64,000 nt of DNA, from NCBI RefSeq assembly GCF_018320785.1, contig NC_054866.1, positions 9,206,487-9,270,486 on the forward strand, read 5' to 3'. The notes beneath the pieces were generated by a model that was given only the letters and a program-made list of their open reading frames with translations, ran no database searches and was not told the DNA's origin. Below are positions 63,530 to 64,000 of this stretch, piece after piece (the first letter of the stretch is position 1; each line of letters begins with the position of its first letter). Source of the stretch: Cheilinus undulatus. Taxonomy: Eukaryota > Chordata > Actinopteri > Labriformes > Labridae. Made by a program: the position numbers and the translations under genes.

Positions 63530-64000
63530 GTAAGGAGACCCCTTATATTCTGCCTTGCCAATCATTTTGGGCTGAATAGAAGAGTGAGTCTGGATCTAAA
63601 TCTTGTGTGTTTTTCATACTCCTTTTTTTTTAGTCATGCCTTTAATTTGCGCGTAGTTCTTTAAGCATGCATGAGTCAATGCAAGCGATCACAGCAGCAA
63701 TGTAATTTTACTGTGCAAAATTATAGCTAATATTCTTTTTGACCATGGCAGAATTTTTCCTAAGTTTCTCAAGTTTCTGTGCCAAAACACACTGCTCCTT
63801 TTCATAACTATCTTGGTTATTTTTTACTTTAATGTGATATTATGTGGCCCAGTAGAAGATCAAGATGGGTAGGAGGTAGTCTGACACATATCCATGTGAA
63901 GTAAAAGCACTATACACACAGCTGGAACTGTTAACAACCAAACAAACCAAACTTCTTTCTTCTTACCTCAGACATACGGCTAATCACTGCTCGGATCAGT

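Overview
The window is vertebrate nuclear DNA, almost certainly from a ray-finned (teleost) fish. It is AT-rich and intron-rich, with GT-AG splice sites and AATAAA poly(A) signals. The interspersed repeats are of the kind that crowd fish genomes: Tc1/mariner, hAT, piggyBac-type and Mutator-like DNA elements and tRNA-derived SINEs. Nothing prokaryotic or viral was seen. All four host genes lie on the + strand.

Layout. 1-6.9 kb is intergenic, filled with a TTAA-flanked element (90-2197), decayed hAT pieces and two decayed Tc1 elements. 6.95-29.06 kb is an 11-exon gene for a single-Ig-domain type I membrane receptor whose long cytoplasmic tail carries three Tyr-x-Asn motifs; I cannot assign it to a named family. 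Its introns hold a ~350-bp tandem repeat, a fold-back array built on the palindrome TCAGAATTCTGA, a Tc1 element with two hAT elements nested in it (perfect 8-bp target duplications), a Mutator-like element with a perfect 9-bp duplication, and an apparently intact two-exon piggyBac transposase gene (22268-25166) followed by an hAT element and a SINE. 31.4-37.2 kb is a ten-exon zona pellucida (egg-coat) protein gene. 38.35-56.17 kb is the complete 17-exon DEAH-box RNA helicase gene dhx40, whose motif II reads DEVH. From about 56.5 kb to the right edge is the start of akt2: a non-coding first exon near 56.5-57.0 kb, a 6.4-kb repeat-rich intron, and the first coding exon at 63484-63529, which encodes the start of the PH domain. 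The rest of akt2 lies outside the window.

The host genes do not form a pathway: an immune-type receptor, an egg-coat protein, an RNA helicase and a kinase are simply neighbours. The mobile DNA is the more unusual part. It includes an uninterrupted piggyBac transposase, three TTAA-flanked elements without transposase, one of which contains a tRNA-like SINE head, and two Mutator-like copies (17346-17913 and 48655-49223) that carry a short peptide-coding segment resembling the start of RecQ-type helicases. Exon boundaries were read by eye from splice signals and reading phase, so boundaries are inferred but phase-consistent throughout.
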